This document shows, piece by piece, positions 1 to 8,502 of a stretch of DNA of 64,000 bases; the first letter of the stretch is position 1; every line of letters begins with the position of its first letter. The notes under the pieces were generated by a model that was not told the DNA's origin, made no database searches, and saw only the letters and a program-made list of their open reading frames with translations. Position numbers and translations under genes: made by a program. This DNA comes from Alphaproteobacteria bacterium (GTDB lineage Bacteria > Pseudomonadota > Alphaproteobacteria > UBA6615): NCBI GenBank assembly GCA_011087645.1, contig JAALLF010000012.1, forward strand, positions 1 to 64,000, written 5' to 3'.

Positions 1-939
1 ACTCCATCTTTGCTTCCAAGATAAAGTGTTGCGTCGACCAGTTGAGATCACCGGGTCAAACGCGGTGAGAGCGAGATTTACTCTGTACGCGACCGAGACG
101 GTAAATCGCGCGCCACCGTCGAAGTCGAACTGTGTTACGGCGACGGCGCCAGCGTTTGGCAAATCAAGGGTTTCGCAAATGGCGCGGTCGAGCCGCGCTA
201 TCGTCCCGTGTTACAGGGTTTCGTCCGCGACCGCGGCTATCCGGTGGACGACGACCAGGGTAATCTGTTTACCGATGAAAAGGCATTCTCGGCCGACCCC
301 AAATGGCTGGAGAGCACACTCGTGGATCGCGGCGGGCTTGCACTGCTTCGCGCCAACCGATTTGCCGGACATAAGATAATCCGCGATGCCCATCTCGGCA
401 TATTCTTGCGCACCATCGCGACCAACGCCGAACGCCTGCCAGATGCCGTATTGAACGATGTGTTCGATGCTTTGATGCCCGGCGCTGGTATATGCCTGCG
501 AGCCCGTCGAATTGCCGTTTTCTCGATCTACGGCACCACGGTGTTCCTAATTCTTGTTGAATTGCCGTTACCGCTGCTCAACCAGATACGCCAACGCACT
601 TTCAAAGGTCACGCCGTCGAGCGTAAGGCCAACGCTGTCTACCGCACCGCCGAGGCTGCGTTGATCCGCCTAGCTCTCGCCTCTCCTGACCATCTGTACG
701 CGTTGGGACCGGCACGTCCGCGCGAACCGTGGGAGAGCGATTTATTGGAGAGTCCGGCCGACCTGCTACTGCGCTCACAAGTCGACATCAGACCCCTGCG
801 CAATGCTCGCCATCAGAACCTGCGCCGTGCCTTAAATAGAGCCAAGGACCAGTATTTAGGACGCTCGGCCAAAGCCAGCGAAGCTCATCTCGCTATGCGC
901 CGGCTGCTGGACGGCACGCGCCGACAATATGTCCTGTAA
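1..939 (+). pseudogene. 5'-truncated, probably frameshifted hypothetical gene (weakly PcfJ-like)
   Basis: The reading frame is open from about 46 to the stop at 939, but a TGA lies at 43-45 and no good start codon is visible near it. The protein in this frame runs through segments such as GESEIYSVRDRDGKSRATVE and WQIKGFANG, which loosely recall the C-terminal part of PcfJ-like phage/plasmid proteins. In another frame, bases 3-41 encode a stretch ending CCVDQ that would read naturally into this frame after a one-base shift near 40. This suggests a frameshift, or that the window edge hides the true start. The last third (about 546-939) has no family I recognise. No partner gene is visible. The family assignment is tentative. 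Confidence 0.35.
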
Positions 940-1105
940 AACCTGTGTTTGCGGCCAATTTCGGCGCATTTGAAACGGTTTCGTATCAATCTCAGATAAA
1001 TAGCGCGTCGATATGGGTTTGGAGCCCTGTCGCGGAATGGCACAATCGCCGGTGGAATTGACGACCATTTCTCAAATGTCGAGCGGAAAAAGGCGACGGT
1101 GAGAT

Positions 1106-1339
1106 ATGCGGGCACCAGCTACATCATGGCGCGCGAGACTGTGGGCCGACCGGCGCGCGGCAACGGCGGTCGAGTATGCTTTGATCGCCTCAATGGTCGC
1201 CGGCGCCGCCATGGCAGGTATGGTCGCTCTCGGGCTCTCACTGGATCTGATGTTCACCAGCCTATCCAACCAGTTCATCGCCCAGACCCCGCCACCACCG
1301 CCCAGATGCATCGAAGTCGGGTCGAACTGTCCGAAATAA
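1106..1339 (+). CDS. Flp/Fap-type pilin subunit, orphan
   Basis: A 77-residue protein. It has a short basic N-terminus (RARLWADRRAATAVEYALIA), then a hydrophobic helix, then a short tail with a PPPPP run and two cysteines. The ATAVEYALIA segment, with a Glu just inside the hydrophobic stretch, is typical of type IVb (Flp) pilins, which prepilin peptidase cleaves and the Tad machinery assembles into adhesive pili. No tad/cpa assembly genes occur in the window, so the gene would need a Tad system encoded elsewhere. A GTG at 1099 is in another frame. The ATG at 1106 is chosen because it puts the basic leader directly before the pilin motif. Confidence 0.72.
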   Translation: MRAPATSWRARLWADRRAATAVEYALIASMVAGAAMAGMVALGLSLDLMFTSLSNQFIAQTPPPPPRCIEVGSNCPK

Positions 1340-1376
1340 CGCGCCGGCAATTGGCCGCATTCACATAGACGGGATA

Positions 1377-1442
1377 ATCCTTCGGGGACTACCATGGCTG
1401 CCCGCCGCACCCTTCCGTAGCACCGGCGCAAGACCGAAGGAT
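1377..1442 (+). promoter_or_regulatory. Inverted repeat whose 3' arm contains the Shine-Dalgarno of the MetE-like gene
   Basis: ATCCTTCGG at 1377-1385 is the exact reverse complement of CCGAAGGAT at 1434-1442. The right arm contains GAAGGA, the only plausible ribosome binding site for the ATG at 1450. Forming the 9-bp stem would hide it. The 48-base loop contains an 8-codon ORF (ATG at 1394, MAARRTLP). GGGAT at 1371-1375 could instead pair with ATCCC at 1441-1445, giving an alternative fold. It does not match the SAM or SAH riboswitch cores I know. Regulation of translation is inferred from position only. Confidence 0.4.
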
Positions 1443-1449
1443 CCCCGCC

Positions 1450-2631
1450 ATGTTCAATGCCACCAAAGACAAAGCTCTCATCACCACAACGACCGGCGCG
1501 CTCCCTCGACCGAATTGGTACACGGAGAACCTTCGCGGCGCGCCGCTATCGACTGGTTTTTCGCGCACCGCCTATCGCGAACAACATTTCGACTGCCTCG
1601 CCTGTCACGTCGCCGCTCAGAACAAAGCGGGTATCGATATTCTGGTCGATGGCGATGCGCGCCTCGACGACGATGTCGCAGGCCGCAGTTGGGTGAGTTA
1701 CGCTTACGAGCGAATCGAAGGCATGGGACCACCACAAGTCGCCGTGCAACCTTATGCCGCGATGGCCGACAAAGGACCCGGCGATTATATCTGGGAGGTC
1801 ATTGAGACTCGCCTGACACCCGACGTCGAAGGTCCCATTGGCGCCACCGATCTGCAGCTCGACCGTGCCTGGAAAGCAATTGCACCGATGACCGACAAAC
1901 CGGTCAAGGTCGGCTCGATCTCGGCCCAAGTCATCAGCCATATGTGCAACAACGAGCATTATAGCGACCGTTACGAGCTGCTAATGGCGCTGTCAGAAGC
2001 TTTCAACGCGGAATATCATGCGTTGGCCGACGCCGGCGCGCCGTTGCTGCAAATCGAAGAGCCGTCGATCCACCAATCGATGCAGGTGCCAAACCAGGAA
2101 ATCTCCGCCGAGCAATATGTTGAAGCTTTCAACCGGGAAGTCGCCGGCCTGCGCGACAAGACCGAAGTGTGGTGCCACACTTGCTGGGGCTCGCGGGGCG
2201 CCCAGAAGATGTTCGCCGCCGACGCGTCGTATGAGAAGGCGCTGCCTTATCTCGACCAACTCGATGTCGATGTGATCACTCTGGAAGGCGCCTCCAATAA
2301 TGGGCTCGACTTCGCCCATTACGGCGAAATAATCTCGAAGGACAAGAAGATCGCCGTCGGTGTTGTTAGCCATCGCACCCTACAGATCGAACGGCCGGAG
2401 GAAGTCGCCGACCTCATCCGCCGGGCGCTCGAGCATATCGAGCCGGAACGGCTAATCCTGTCGAGCGATTGCGGTTTCGGCCGCCAAGCCATGAGCCGCA
2501 GCCACGCCTTCTACAAGATGATCTCGCTAGTGCGCGGCGCCAATATCGTGCGCCGCGAGCTCGGTCTCGACGAAGTCTACATCCCCGCAGCCGACGCCGG
2601 ATTATCGATGGTGCCGATGGTGGATGGGTGA
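1450..2631 (+). CDS. Cobalamin-independent methionine synthase II family protein (MetE C-terminal-domain type)
   Basis: A 393-residue protein that corresponds only to the C-terminal, zinc-binding TIM-barrel half of MetE. Likely zinc and thiol ligands are visible: His243 and Cys245 in VWCHTCWG, Glu279 in ITLEG, and Cys341 in LSSDCGFGRQ. Family members transfer a methyl group to homocysteine, or act on coenzyme M or other thiols. Lacking the N-terminal folate-binding half of full MetE, it probably uses another methyl donor or a partner protein. The start is supported by GAAGGA at 1436-1441, which is embedded in an inverted repeat. The next gene is convergent, 9 bases away. The exact substrate cannot be read from the sequence. 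Confidence 0.85.
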   Translation: MFNATKDKALITTTTGALPRPNWYTENLRGAPLSTGFSRTAYREQHFDCLACHVAAQNKAGIDILVDGDARLDDDVAGRSWVSYAYERIEGMGPPQVAVQPYAAMADKGPGDYIWEVIETRLTPDVEGPIGATDLQLDRAWKAIAPMTDKPVKVGSISAQVISHMCNNEHYSDRYELLMALSEAFNAEYHALADAGAPLLQIEEPSIHQSMQVPNQEISAEQYVEAFNREVAGLRDKTEVWCHTCWGSRGAQKMFAADASYEKALPYLDQLDVDVITLEGASNNGLDFAHYGEIISKDKKIAVGVVSHRTLQIERPEEVADLIRRALEHIEPERLILSSDCGFGRQAMSRSHAFYKMISLVRGANIVRRELGLDEVYIPAADAGLSMVPMVDG

Positions 2632-2640
2632 GCCTCTGGC

Positions 2641-3237
2641 CTACCCGTCCCCAATCTCTTCCCCGAACACCGCGTAGCGCCATGGCTGGTTGTAGTCGCG
2701 CGAATTGAAGGGGTAGCAGGTCACCAGGGTTACCGCCGAGCGGTCGGGGGTGGCGTCAAGTTGGGCGGTGCGCGCATCGACCACCTCACCGCCAGCCACC
2801 CGGTAGCGCGCCCAGCTGCCGTCGGGACGCTGCGGGCGAAACGTGTCGCCGGTTTTCAGATCGCCAATAAAATCAAAATGCGTATCGCGATGGCCGGTGA
2901 TGACGCTGTTGCCGCGCTCACCTGGCAGCGCGGTGCCGGTCAGATGGCCGGGACCGAAGGCGAGGCTGCGCCCGCTCGCCCCGGCCAGCACGACCTGATC
3001 GACGTCGAGGCGCGGCACCTGCAGCCGCGCGATTGGATTAGTGTCGGCCCACGGCCAGGGCTTGGTATCGCCCTCGTCGTTCCCTGCTAATCGTGCCTGC
3101 CACGAACGCTCGAGCAGGACTTGCGCGAGGACCGCCTTGGCGTGGATCCATCCGGCTCCAGCGAACAGCACGGACGAGCCGGCGGTTAACAGGACCGCCA
3201 GAACCAACGTCAATTTTTTGCGGGTGATCGCCCTCAT
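2641..3237 (-). CDS. Class GN-type sortase (transpeptidase)
   Basis: A 198-residue membrane-anchored enzyme with an N-terminal hydrophobic segment (about residues 9-28) followed by a sortase fold. The catalytic residues are His116 (TGHRDTHF), Cys174 (LVTCYPF) and Arg187 (PWRY). Sortases cleave a C-terminal LPxT(G/A)-like signal and transfer the protein to an amine. In Gram-negatives this subfamily occurs next to a single dedicated target. Here the start ATG overlaps the stop of the VIT/vWA gene upstream (ATGA at 3234-3237), so the two are translationally coupled. The protein has the usual family length and no missing catalytic residue. Confidence 0.88.
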   Translation of the reverse strand: MRAITRKKLTLVLAVLLTAGSSVLFAGAGWIHAKAVLAQVLLERSWQARLAGNDEGDTKPWPWADTNPIARLQVPRLDVDQVVLAGASGRSLAFGPGHLTGTALPGERGNSVITGHRDTHFDFIGDLKTGDTFRPQRPDGSWARYRVAGGEVVDARTAQLDATPDRSAVTLVTCYPFNSRDYNQPWRYAVFGEEIGDG

Positions 3238-5624
3238 CGGGCCATCCCCCGCAAGTTCACGCTGGATCCGATCACCCGCGGCAGCCCGTAGACCAGGGTG
3301 ATCAATAACAGGCCCGCAATCAGCAACAGCGCGCCGATCAGGGCCATTAACCCAGCCGGTGTCGCCGTTTGCGGCAAGCCGACGGTCTGACGGAACGCAG
3401 CGTCCTGCTGCAGATTGATCGGCACGGGGCTCATGCCGCCGGGACCAAACGCGTCGGCACCGAAAACTTTCTCGAAGTTCATGCCAGCCGGCAGATTGCG
3501 GTCGATCTCGCTAGTTTCCAGCGCTTCCTCAGGCGGTCGGGCGATCTCGCTATCGTCGACGGCGACCAGGCTGGTAAATTCGGTCACCAGTTCATAGGCC
3601 AACGCTGTCTCGACCACACTGCTGCGCATCTTGGCGAAATCGGGCTCGCGTAACGGATAGCTGGCGCGCTGATCGGCCACCTTAGCGCGGCCCCACACCC
3701 CGGCGACCCCAGGAACCGGCCGCACGCTGTCCAAGGGCACCAGGCGCGACCATTCTTCATTGTTAAGCCGCCCCGATACGCGCAGCGCACCAGAACCCGG
3801 GACGCCACTTTGGTTGAACAGACGAACGGAGAAGCTAATCGGATCGCCGATATAGAGATCGGGGATAATTTGCGGAAACACTTCCGGCGCCGTCGGTGCG
3901 GCCAAATGCCAGTCCAGGCGGATATCGGTCAGCGCTGGGCGTTCCAGCTTGCGATGCAGGGCGGTCATCTTGGCCACAACCTCGCCGGGCTTGTCGATAT
4001 AGGTGAACGTGCCCCGCCCCGCCTCAGCCGCTCGGCGCATAAAGAAGCTGGTCGGCGCCGACCCCAGACCAACTGTGAACAACCGTGTCGACCCTAGCTT
4101 GGTCTCGATCAACTCGGTCAAGGCGAGCTCATTACTCACCGAGCCATCGGTCAGAAACACCACTTGGCGCAAACGCCCATCCGGCGCCTGGTTGGCGAAC
4201 GCAGCGGTCAGCGCGCCGTGCATCTCCGTCCCCCCGCCCGAAGTCAGTGAACGCAAGGCATTCAGCCCGTTTTGGACATTCGCCTGGGTTGCGGGCTGGA
4301 CATCGCTGAACAGACGTTGGGTCTTGCTGTCGAAGACAATGAGATTGTAGCGATCGCGGGTGGTCAGCCGTTCTAGCGCTAACCGCGCGGCTTCGCGCGC
4401 CCGCGCGATCGCCGGCCCATGCATCGAGCCCGACTTATCGAGCACCAGCACCAAATCACGCGGCACGACACGCTCGGGCCAATCATCGGAGGCGGGCGGC
4501 AGCAGGTTGACCAAAATATGTTCGGCACCGTCACGCGCCTCGCTGAACAAACCGATTTCCGGCTGGGCGCCGGCTTCCGGCGTCCAATTAAGGACGAAAT
4601 CCTGATCCGCCGGAACAACGCCATTGGCCAGAACCACATGAACGCTGCCATCGTCGTCGCGCTGGACTTCGATCGCATGGTTGAGCGACGAAATCTCCGC
4701 GAGCGGCGCACCGGCATTAAGATGAAGCTGTAAGGAGACCGGATTGATTTTGCCCAGGGCCGGATTGCGCACCGGACCGAACAAGTCGCGGCCGCGATCG
4801 CGACTCGATGCCGGGGTCCGGGTCTCGCCATCTCCCCGGTGACTGGCCGGCGATGCGGCCCCATCGAGATTAATTTTCTGAAAACCGCGATCGCCATTGA
4901 AAGGCGTCACCGGCGGCTGTGGCCGTACCGGCGGCACCGCGACCAGGGGTAACTCAGCCGCCGGCGTGTAACGCGGATTTACAACCAGCGGGAACCGATA
5001 ACTATAGGTGCCATCGGCAAACAACGCAGTGTCCTGATATTCGATCTCAACGCTGATGGTTTCACCGGGGCCAATATTGGCGACGCTGGTGGAAAACACG
5101 TTGGGCCGCTTGCTGGACAATAACGAAGCGCGTTTGCCCGCCGCAGCGGCTTCTTCGTAGACCTTCTGGGCCTCTTCTTTTTCGAGGATACGCCCCCTTA
5201 CCTCGCGGTCGCCGACGCGCAGGGTGAGCCGGTCAACGGCCGAACGCTCGGGCAGCGGGAAGACGTAGATGCCCTCAAGCCAGACCTTCGACGGGTTGCG
5301 GAAATGCTGCACCACATTGACCCGCGCCACATCCCCGGTCACCTGGATCGTCACATCGGAGGCCAGCGTGGCGGCGGCGAACAGCGTATCTGTCCGATCG
5401 CTCTTGAAAAACATTCCGGCAGCCGGCGGCAACTCGGCAGCCGCCGGCACCGCTGCAATTTGGGTGAAGGATTGCGTGCCTGTCTGGGCATGCGCCACGG
5501 GAGCGGTCGCCGCCAGCGCAGCAAGAACCAATGCATTCAGCAACGGTGCGCCAAGCAATACGGCACATTTGGTAAGCAATACGCGTCGGCCCAAGCCGAG
5601 CGATCGGAGGGTTAGTGGGGTCAT
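3234..5624 (-). CDS. Marine proteobacterial sortase target protein (VIT + vWA domains)
   Basis: A 796-residue exported protein. It has an N-terminal hydrophobic signal (ALVLAALAATAPVAHA), a VIT domain in roughly residues 60-180, and a vWA domain whose MIDAS motif VLDKSGSMHG lies near residue 390. The C-terminal sorting signal is LPQTA at residues 750-754, a long hydrophobic helix and a basic tail (NLRGMAR). The signal ends in Ala rather than the Gly of LPxTG. The ATG at 5624 is preferred over 5675 because GGGAAGAGG lies just in front of it and it places the signal peptide correctly. The gene is coupled to the sortase downstream. It probably mediates metal-dependent adhesion or protein binding at the cell surface. 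Confidence 0.85.
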   Translation of the reverse strand: MTPLTLRSLGLGRRVLLTKCAVLLGAPLLNALVLAALAATAPVAHAQTGTQSFTQIAAVPAAAELPPAAGMFFKSDRTDTLFAAATLASDVTIQVTGDVARVNVVQHFRNPSKVWLEGIYVFPLPERSAVDRLTLRVGDREVRGRILEKEEAQKVYEEAAAAGKRASLLSSKRPNVFSTSVANIGPGETISVEIEYQDTALFADGTYSYRFPLVVNPRYTPAAELPLVAVPPVRPQPPVTPFNGDRGFQKINLDGAASPASHRGDGETRTPASSRDRGRDLFGPVRNPALGKINPVSLQLHLNAGAPLAEISSLNHAIEVQRDDDGSVHVVLANGVVPADQDFVLNWTPEAGAQPEIGLFSEARDGAEHILVNLLPPASDDWPERVVPRDLVLVLDKSGSMHGPAIARAREAARLALERLTTRDRYNLIVFDSKTQRLFSDVQPATQANVQNGLNALRSLTSGGGTEMHGALTAAFANQAPDGRLRQVVFLTDGSVSNELALTELIETKLGSTRLFTVGLGSAPTSFFMRRAAEAGRGTFTYIDKPGEVVAKMTALHRKLERPALTDIRLDWHLAAPTAPEVFPQIIPDLYIGDPISFSVRLFNQSGVPGSGALRVSGRLNNEEWSRLVPLDSVRPVPGVAGVWGRAKVADQRASYPLREPDFAKMRSSVVETALAYELVTEFTSLVAVDDSEIARPPEEALETSEIDRNLPAGMNFEKVFGADAFGPGGMSPVPINLQQDAAFRQTVGLPQTATPAGLMALIGALLLIAGLLLITLVYGLPRVIGSSVNLRGMAR

Positions 5625-5805
5625 CTGCCTCTTCCCGTTGATTTTGAAGTTGCCGTTGGCGAGCACGACCGGCATCGGCCAGCTCGAAACGCCATAACGA
5701 CCCCATGGTGCGGCGAAAGCGCGCCGGCAATTGGGCAGAGCGATGAAACAGTGTGGCGATTTGACGATAAGACCCCGGCGCGGTACAGGGCCTTAAATTA
5801 TTTCG

Positions 5806-6756
5806 CTAGTGGATTGCGGATACCTCGCCTTGGCGGCTGCGCCGATAGCGCGCCGGGCTGGCTGCGAAATGACGCCGGAACACGCGCCCGAAGGCCGCTT
5901 CGGAGCGGTAGCCGCTTCGCTCCGCTACGTCGAGAATCGGCAGATCGGATTCGGTCAGCAACTGACGGCCCACCTGCATGCGCCAGCCAGTGAGATACTG
6001 CATCGGCGTCATCTCCATGCATTCGTGGAACCGATTGGCGAAGGCGGTGCGCGACAAGCCGGCCCGCCGTGCCATTTTCTCCAAGGTCCAAGCGGCCTCC
6101 GGCTCCTGGTGTAACGCGCGCAAGGTGCGACTGATATGGGAATCGGCCAGGCCCCGGAAGACTTGGCGTGTTTGTCCATCAGCAGCGAGATAGGCGCGGA
6201 TCGCCTGGGCAAAAATTATCTCAGACAGGCGAAGCGTCACGAATTCGTTGCCCAGACTATCTCCGCCGGCCTCCGAACCAATGAGCTTCAGCGTGCCTTC
6301 CAGCCAAAGGTGTGAAATATCGCCGGTGTTGCGAACGTGAATAAACGGCGGCAAAGCATCGAGCAGAGGATGGCCCGCATCTTTGTCAAAAGCGAAATGA
6401 CCGCAAACCAGCTGAGTGTCGTGCCCATGTCCGGGCTCGCCATAGACCAGCGCCCCTTCGCCGGTGAAGCCGGATTGGGCCACGACCTCATCAACTGATC
6501 TCGTGAGCGCAGCCGCTGGGTCGGACAGCCGATGCTCGGCCCCATGAGTTACGATCACCAAATCACCCTGCTCGAGCAGGACCGGATCATCCACACCGGC
6601 AACAGCCAGCCAGCAGCGGCCCCGATGCACCAGATGAAACCGGGCGACGTTCTCGAAGGCCGGTACCTCAATTCCCCAAGGCGGGCTGAACGCGGTTCGG
6701 AAATAGAGGGTTCCCTGCAATTTTAGCAGGCCCAATACGTCACTTAGAATATCCAT
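5806..6756 (-). CDS. AraC-family transcriptional regulator with N-terminal cupin domain
   Basis: A 316-residue protein. The N-terminal half (about 1-190) is a cupin_6-type sensing domain (VARFHLVHRGRCWLAV, LEQGDLVIVTHGAEH). The C-terminal half (about 205-305) is a double helix-turn-helix AraC domain, with MARRAGLSRTAFANRFHE and the second helix region ILDVAERSGYRSEAAFGRVF. An AAAGGG ribosome site precedes the ATG. It is divergent from the DUF4142 gene, so it may regulate that gene or itself; the shared 227-base interval holds a repeated ATTTTAGCGA. The ligand is unknown. Close relatives are often regulators of catabolic or stress genes. Confidence 0.87.
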   Translation of the reverse strand: MDILSDVLGLLKLQGTLYFRTAFSPPWGIEVPAFENVARFHLVHRGRCWLAVAGVDDPVLLEQGDLVIVTHGAEHRLSDPAAALTRSVDEVVAQSGFTGEGALVYGEPGHGHDTQLVCGHFAFDKDAGHPLLDALPPFIHVRNTGDISHLWLEGTLKLIGSEAGGDSLGNEFVTLRLSEIIFAQAIRAYLAADGQTRQVFRGLADSHISRTLRALHQEPEAAWTLEKMARRAGLSRTAFANRFHECMEMTPMQYLTGWRMQVGRQLLTESDLPILDVAERSGYRSEAAFGRVFRRHFAASPARYRRSRQGEVSAIH

Positions 6757-6842
6757 TTTAGCGACCCTTTTGGCTCAAACTAGAATATGGAGCGATTTTT
6801 CCTATCCGCAAACACTTCTGTACGATCGATCTATTTTAGCGA
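6755..6842. promoter_or_regulatory. Repeated decamer in the AraC / DUF4142 divergent interval
   Basis: ATTTTAGCGA occurs at 6755-6764, overlapping the araC-type start codon region, and again at 6833-6842, in the same orientation and 78 bases apart. AraC proteins commonly bind paired direct repeats, so these may be operator half-sites for the adjacent regulator. Only two copies support this. Confidence 0.25.
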
Positions 6843-6983
6843 ACGATCTGTCATTGTTCATACGCCCAATTACCCAATATTTGTCTCCGTTGCATTGGGA
6901 ATTCGCCCAAAGGCAACTTCAATCCCGAGCCCGGAAAATTGCAAATCAACCGGCTCGGCAACCAAAGAAACGGAGACACAGAA

Positions 6984-7532
6984 ATGAACACCAAATCAAT
7001 CTTTGCTGCTGCTGCGCTGTCCTTGGCCATTGCTACCGGCGGCGCCCATGCCGAATCGCCGGCCGACCTCAACGATCTGGAGATCGCTCATGTCGCTTAC
7101 ACGGCTGACTTGATCGACATCCGCTACGCCCATCTGGCGCTGGCCATTTCGAAAAACGAAGACGTTCGAGCTTTTGCAAATAGCATGATCAACGACCACA
7201 CCCATGTGAACGATGAAGCGCTGGCATTGCTGAAGAAACTTAACGCGCAACCGGTCGACAATTTTCTCAGCCGTCAGCTCAACGCGCAGGCCGACCAGCT
7301 GGTCGCCGAACTGAGTCAACTCACCGGCGCGGAATTCGACAAGCGCTACGCCGCAAACGAATTGGCCTATCATCAAGCGGTAAACGGCCTAGTGGCGGGC
7401 ACGTTTGTTCCCAACATCGACAACGCCGAAGTGAAGGTCTTGTTCGAAGAGGCCATCGCCATCTTCAAAATTCACGAAGATAACGCCGCCGCGTTGGTCG
7501 AAGACGTTAGCGCTGGGGCGATGAAAAAGTAG
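6984..7532 (+). CDS. DUF4142 (ferritin-like) exported protein
   Basis: A 182-residue protein with a signal peptide (MNTKSIFAAAALSLAIATGGAHA) and a DUF4142 four-helix domain. Characteristic segments include FANSMINDHTHVNDEALALL and YHQAVNGLVAGTFVPNIDNAEVK. The function of DUF4142 proteins is not settled; the fold is ferritin-like and members are usually periplasmic and stress-linked. The ATG at 6984 is chosen over an in-frame upstream start because GGAGA lies 8 bases before it and it begins the signal peptide. The YHS-domain gene follows 34 bases later and is probably cotranscribed. Confidence 0.85.
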   Translation: MNTKSIFAAAALSLAIATGGAHAESPADLNDLEIAHVAYTADLIDIRYAHLALAISKNEDVRAFANSMINDHTHVNDEALALLKKLNAQPVDNFLSRQLNAQADQLVAELSQLTGAEFDKRYAANELAYHQAVNGLVAGTFVPNIDNAEVKVLFEEAIAIFKIHEDNAAALVEDVSAGAMKK

Positions 7533-7566
7533 AACTCATCAGCTAATAGTTTAAGGAGAGACAGAT

Positions 7567-8001
7567 ATGTTCACCACCGAAGAACCCGCTTCTGTAAACG
7601 GGGAAACCAACACATCCACCGGTTTGACGCTGGAGGGCCCCGGCTTAGCGGTCCATGGTTATGATGTAGTTTCCTATTTTAGCGATGGAGAACCAGCGGT
7701 CGGCTCGGCCAAATTTGCAGCCGTCCATAATGGCGCCACGTATCGGTTTGCAACCGAAGATCACCTCGCGGCGTTCACCGAGGCTCCGACTAAATTTGTT
7801 CCGGCATATGGCGGATATTGTGCCTATGGCGTGTCCGTCGGGGCTAAATTCGACGGCGATCCCCGGCTATGGCGAATCGTTAATAACAAACTGTACTTGA
7901 ATCTCAGCGAGGACATTCAAGCAACTTGGGCGCAAGACATCCCAGACAATATCGAGAAGGCCGACCAAAGTTGGCCGGAAATCGCCGCCAAATCTTCCTA
8001 G
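7567..8001 (+). CDS. YHS-domain protein
   Basis: A 144-residue protein centred on a YHS-type domain (VHGYDVVSYFSDGEPAVG, YGGYCAYGVSVGAKFDGDP). These small domains bind metals in some contexts and accompany metal-handling or oxidative-stress genes. Its start is supported by AAGGAGAG at 7552-7559. No signal peptide is evident. It sits downstream of the DUF4142 gene in the same direction and may act in the same stress or metal response, but the specific role is unknown. Confidence 0.82.
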   Translation: MFTTEEPASVNGETNTSTGLTLEGPGLAVHGYDVVSYFSDGEPAVGSAKFAAVHNGATYRFATEDHLAAFTEAPTKFVPAYGGYCAYGVSVGAKFDGDPRLWRIVNNKLYLNLSEDIQATWAQDIPDNIEKADQSWPEIAAKSS

Positions 8002-8118
8002 GATACGTAACTTAATATGGGCTAATCGAGCGGTGGGTATTTGCGCCCACCGCTCCCTATTTTCCATGTGTTTGATAGTCTGCCAAAATCGGGCGCAGTG
8101 CGGCATCTTGGACTGGTC

Positions 8119-8481
8119 ATGTCAAAATTGAATATAGGACTCAAACGTGTATATGAGGCGCCATCCGTCGACGACGGCTTACGCATTCTGGTCGAACGCC
8201 TATGGCCCCGCGGGCTGACCAAGGATGCCGTCGCCGCCGATCATTGGCTCAAAGATATTGCCCCATCGCCCGAGTTGCGAACCTGGTACGGCCACCGGGT
8301 TGAGCGCTGGGGAGAATTTTGCGAGCGCTATCACGGCGAGCTGGCCGCCAATACCGCAGCGGTGGACACGCTGATACAGCTTTGCACCGGTCACCCGGTG
8401 ACTTTTCTGTTCGCAGCCAAGGACACCGAGCACAATGGCGCCGTTGCGTTACGCGATTTTCTGATGTCGACGCGCAAATAA
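8119..8481 (+). CDS. DUF488 family protein
   Basis: A 120-residue protein whose N-terminus (KRVYEAPSVDDGLRILVERLWPRGL) and central LRTWYGHRVERWGEF are diagnostic of DUF488. The family is widespread and of unsettled function. The ATG at 8119 is preferred to an earlier in-frame start at 8041 because family members begin close to the KRVYEAP segment. It stands alone, followed by a convergent cupin gene. Confidence 0.83.
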   Translation: MSKLNIGLKRVYEAPSVDDGLRILVERLWPRGLTKDAVAADHWLKDIAPSPELRTWYGHRVERWGEFCERYHGELAANTAAVDTLIQLCTGHPVTFLFAAKDTEHNGAVALRDFLMSTRK

Positions 8482-8502
8482 GTCGGTTGCAGAACAGCTC
8501 GC

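Noticed and set aside
1341..1449. SAM- or SAH-type riboswitch before the MetE-like gene
   Set aside because: The conserved cores of those classes are not present; only the SD-hiding stem is seen.
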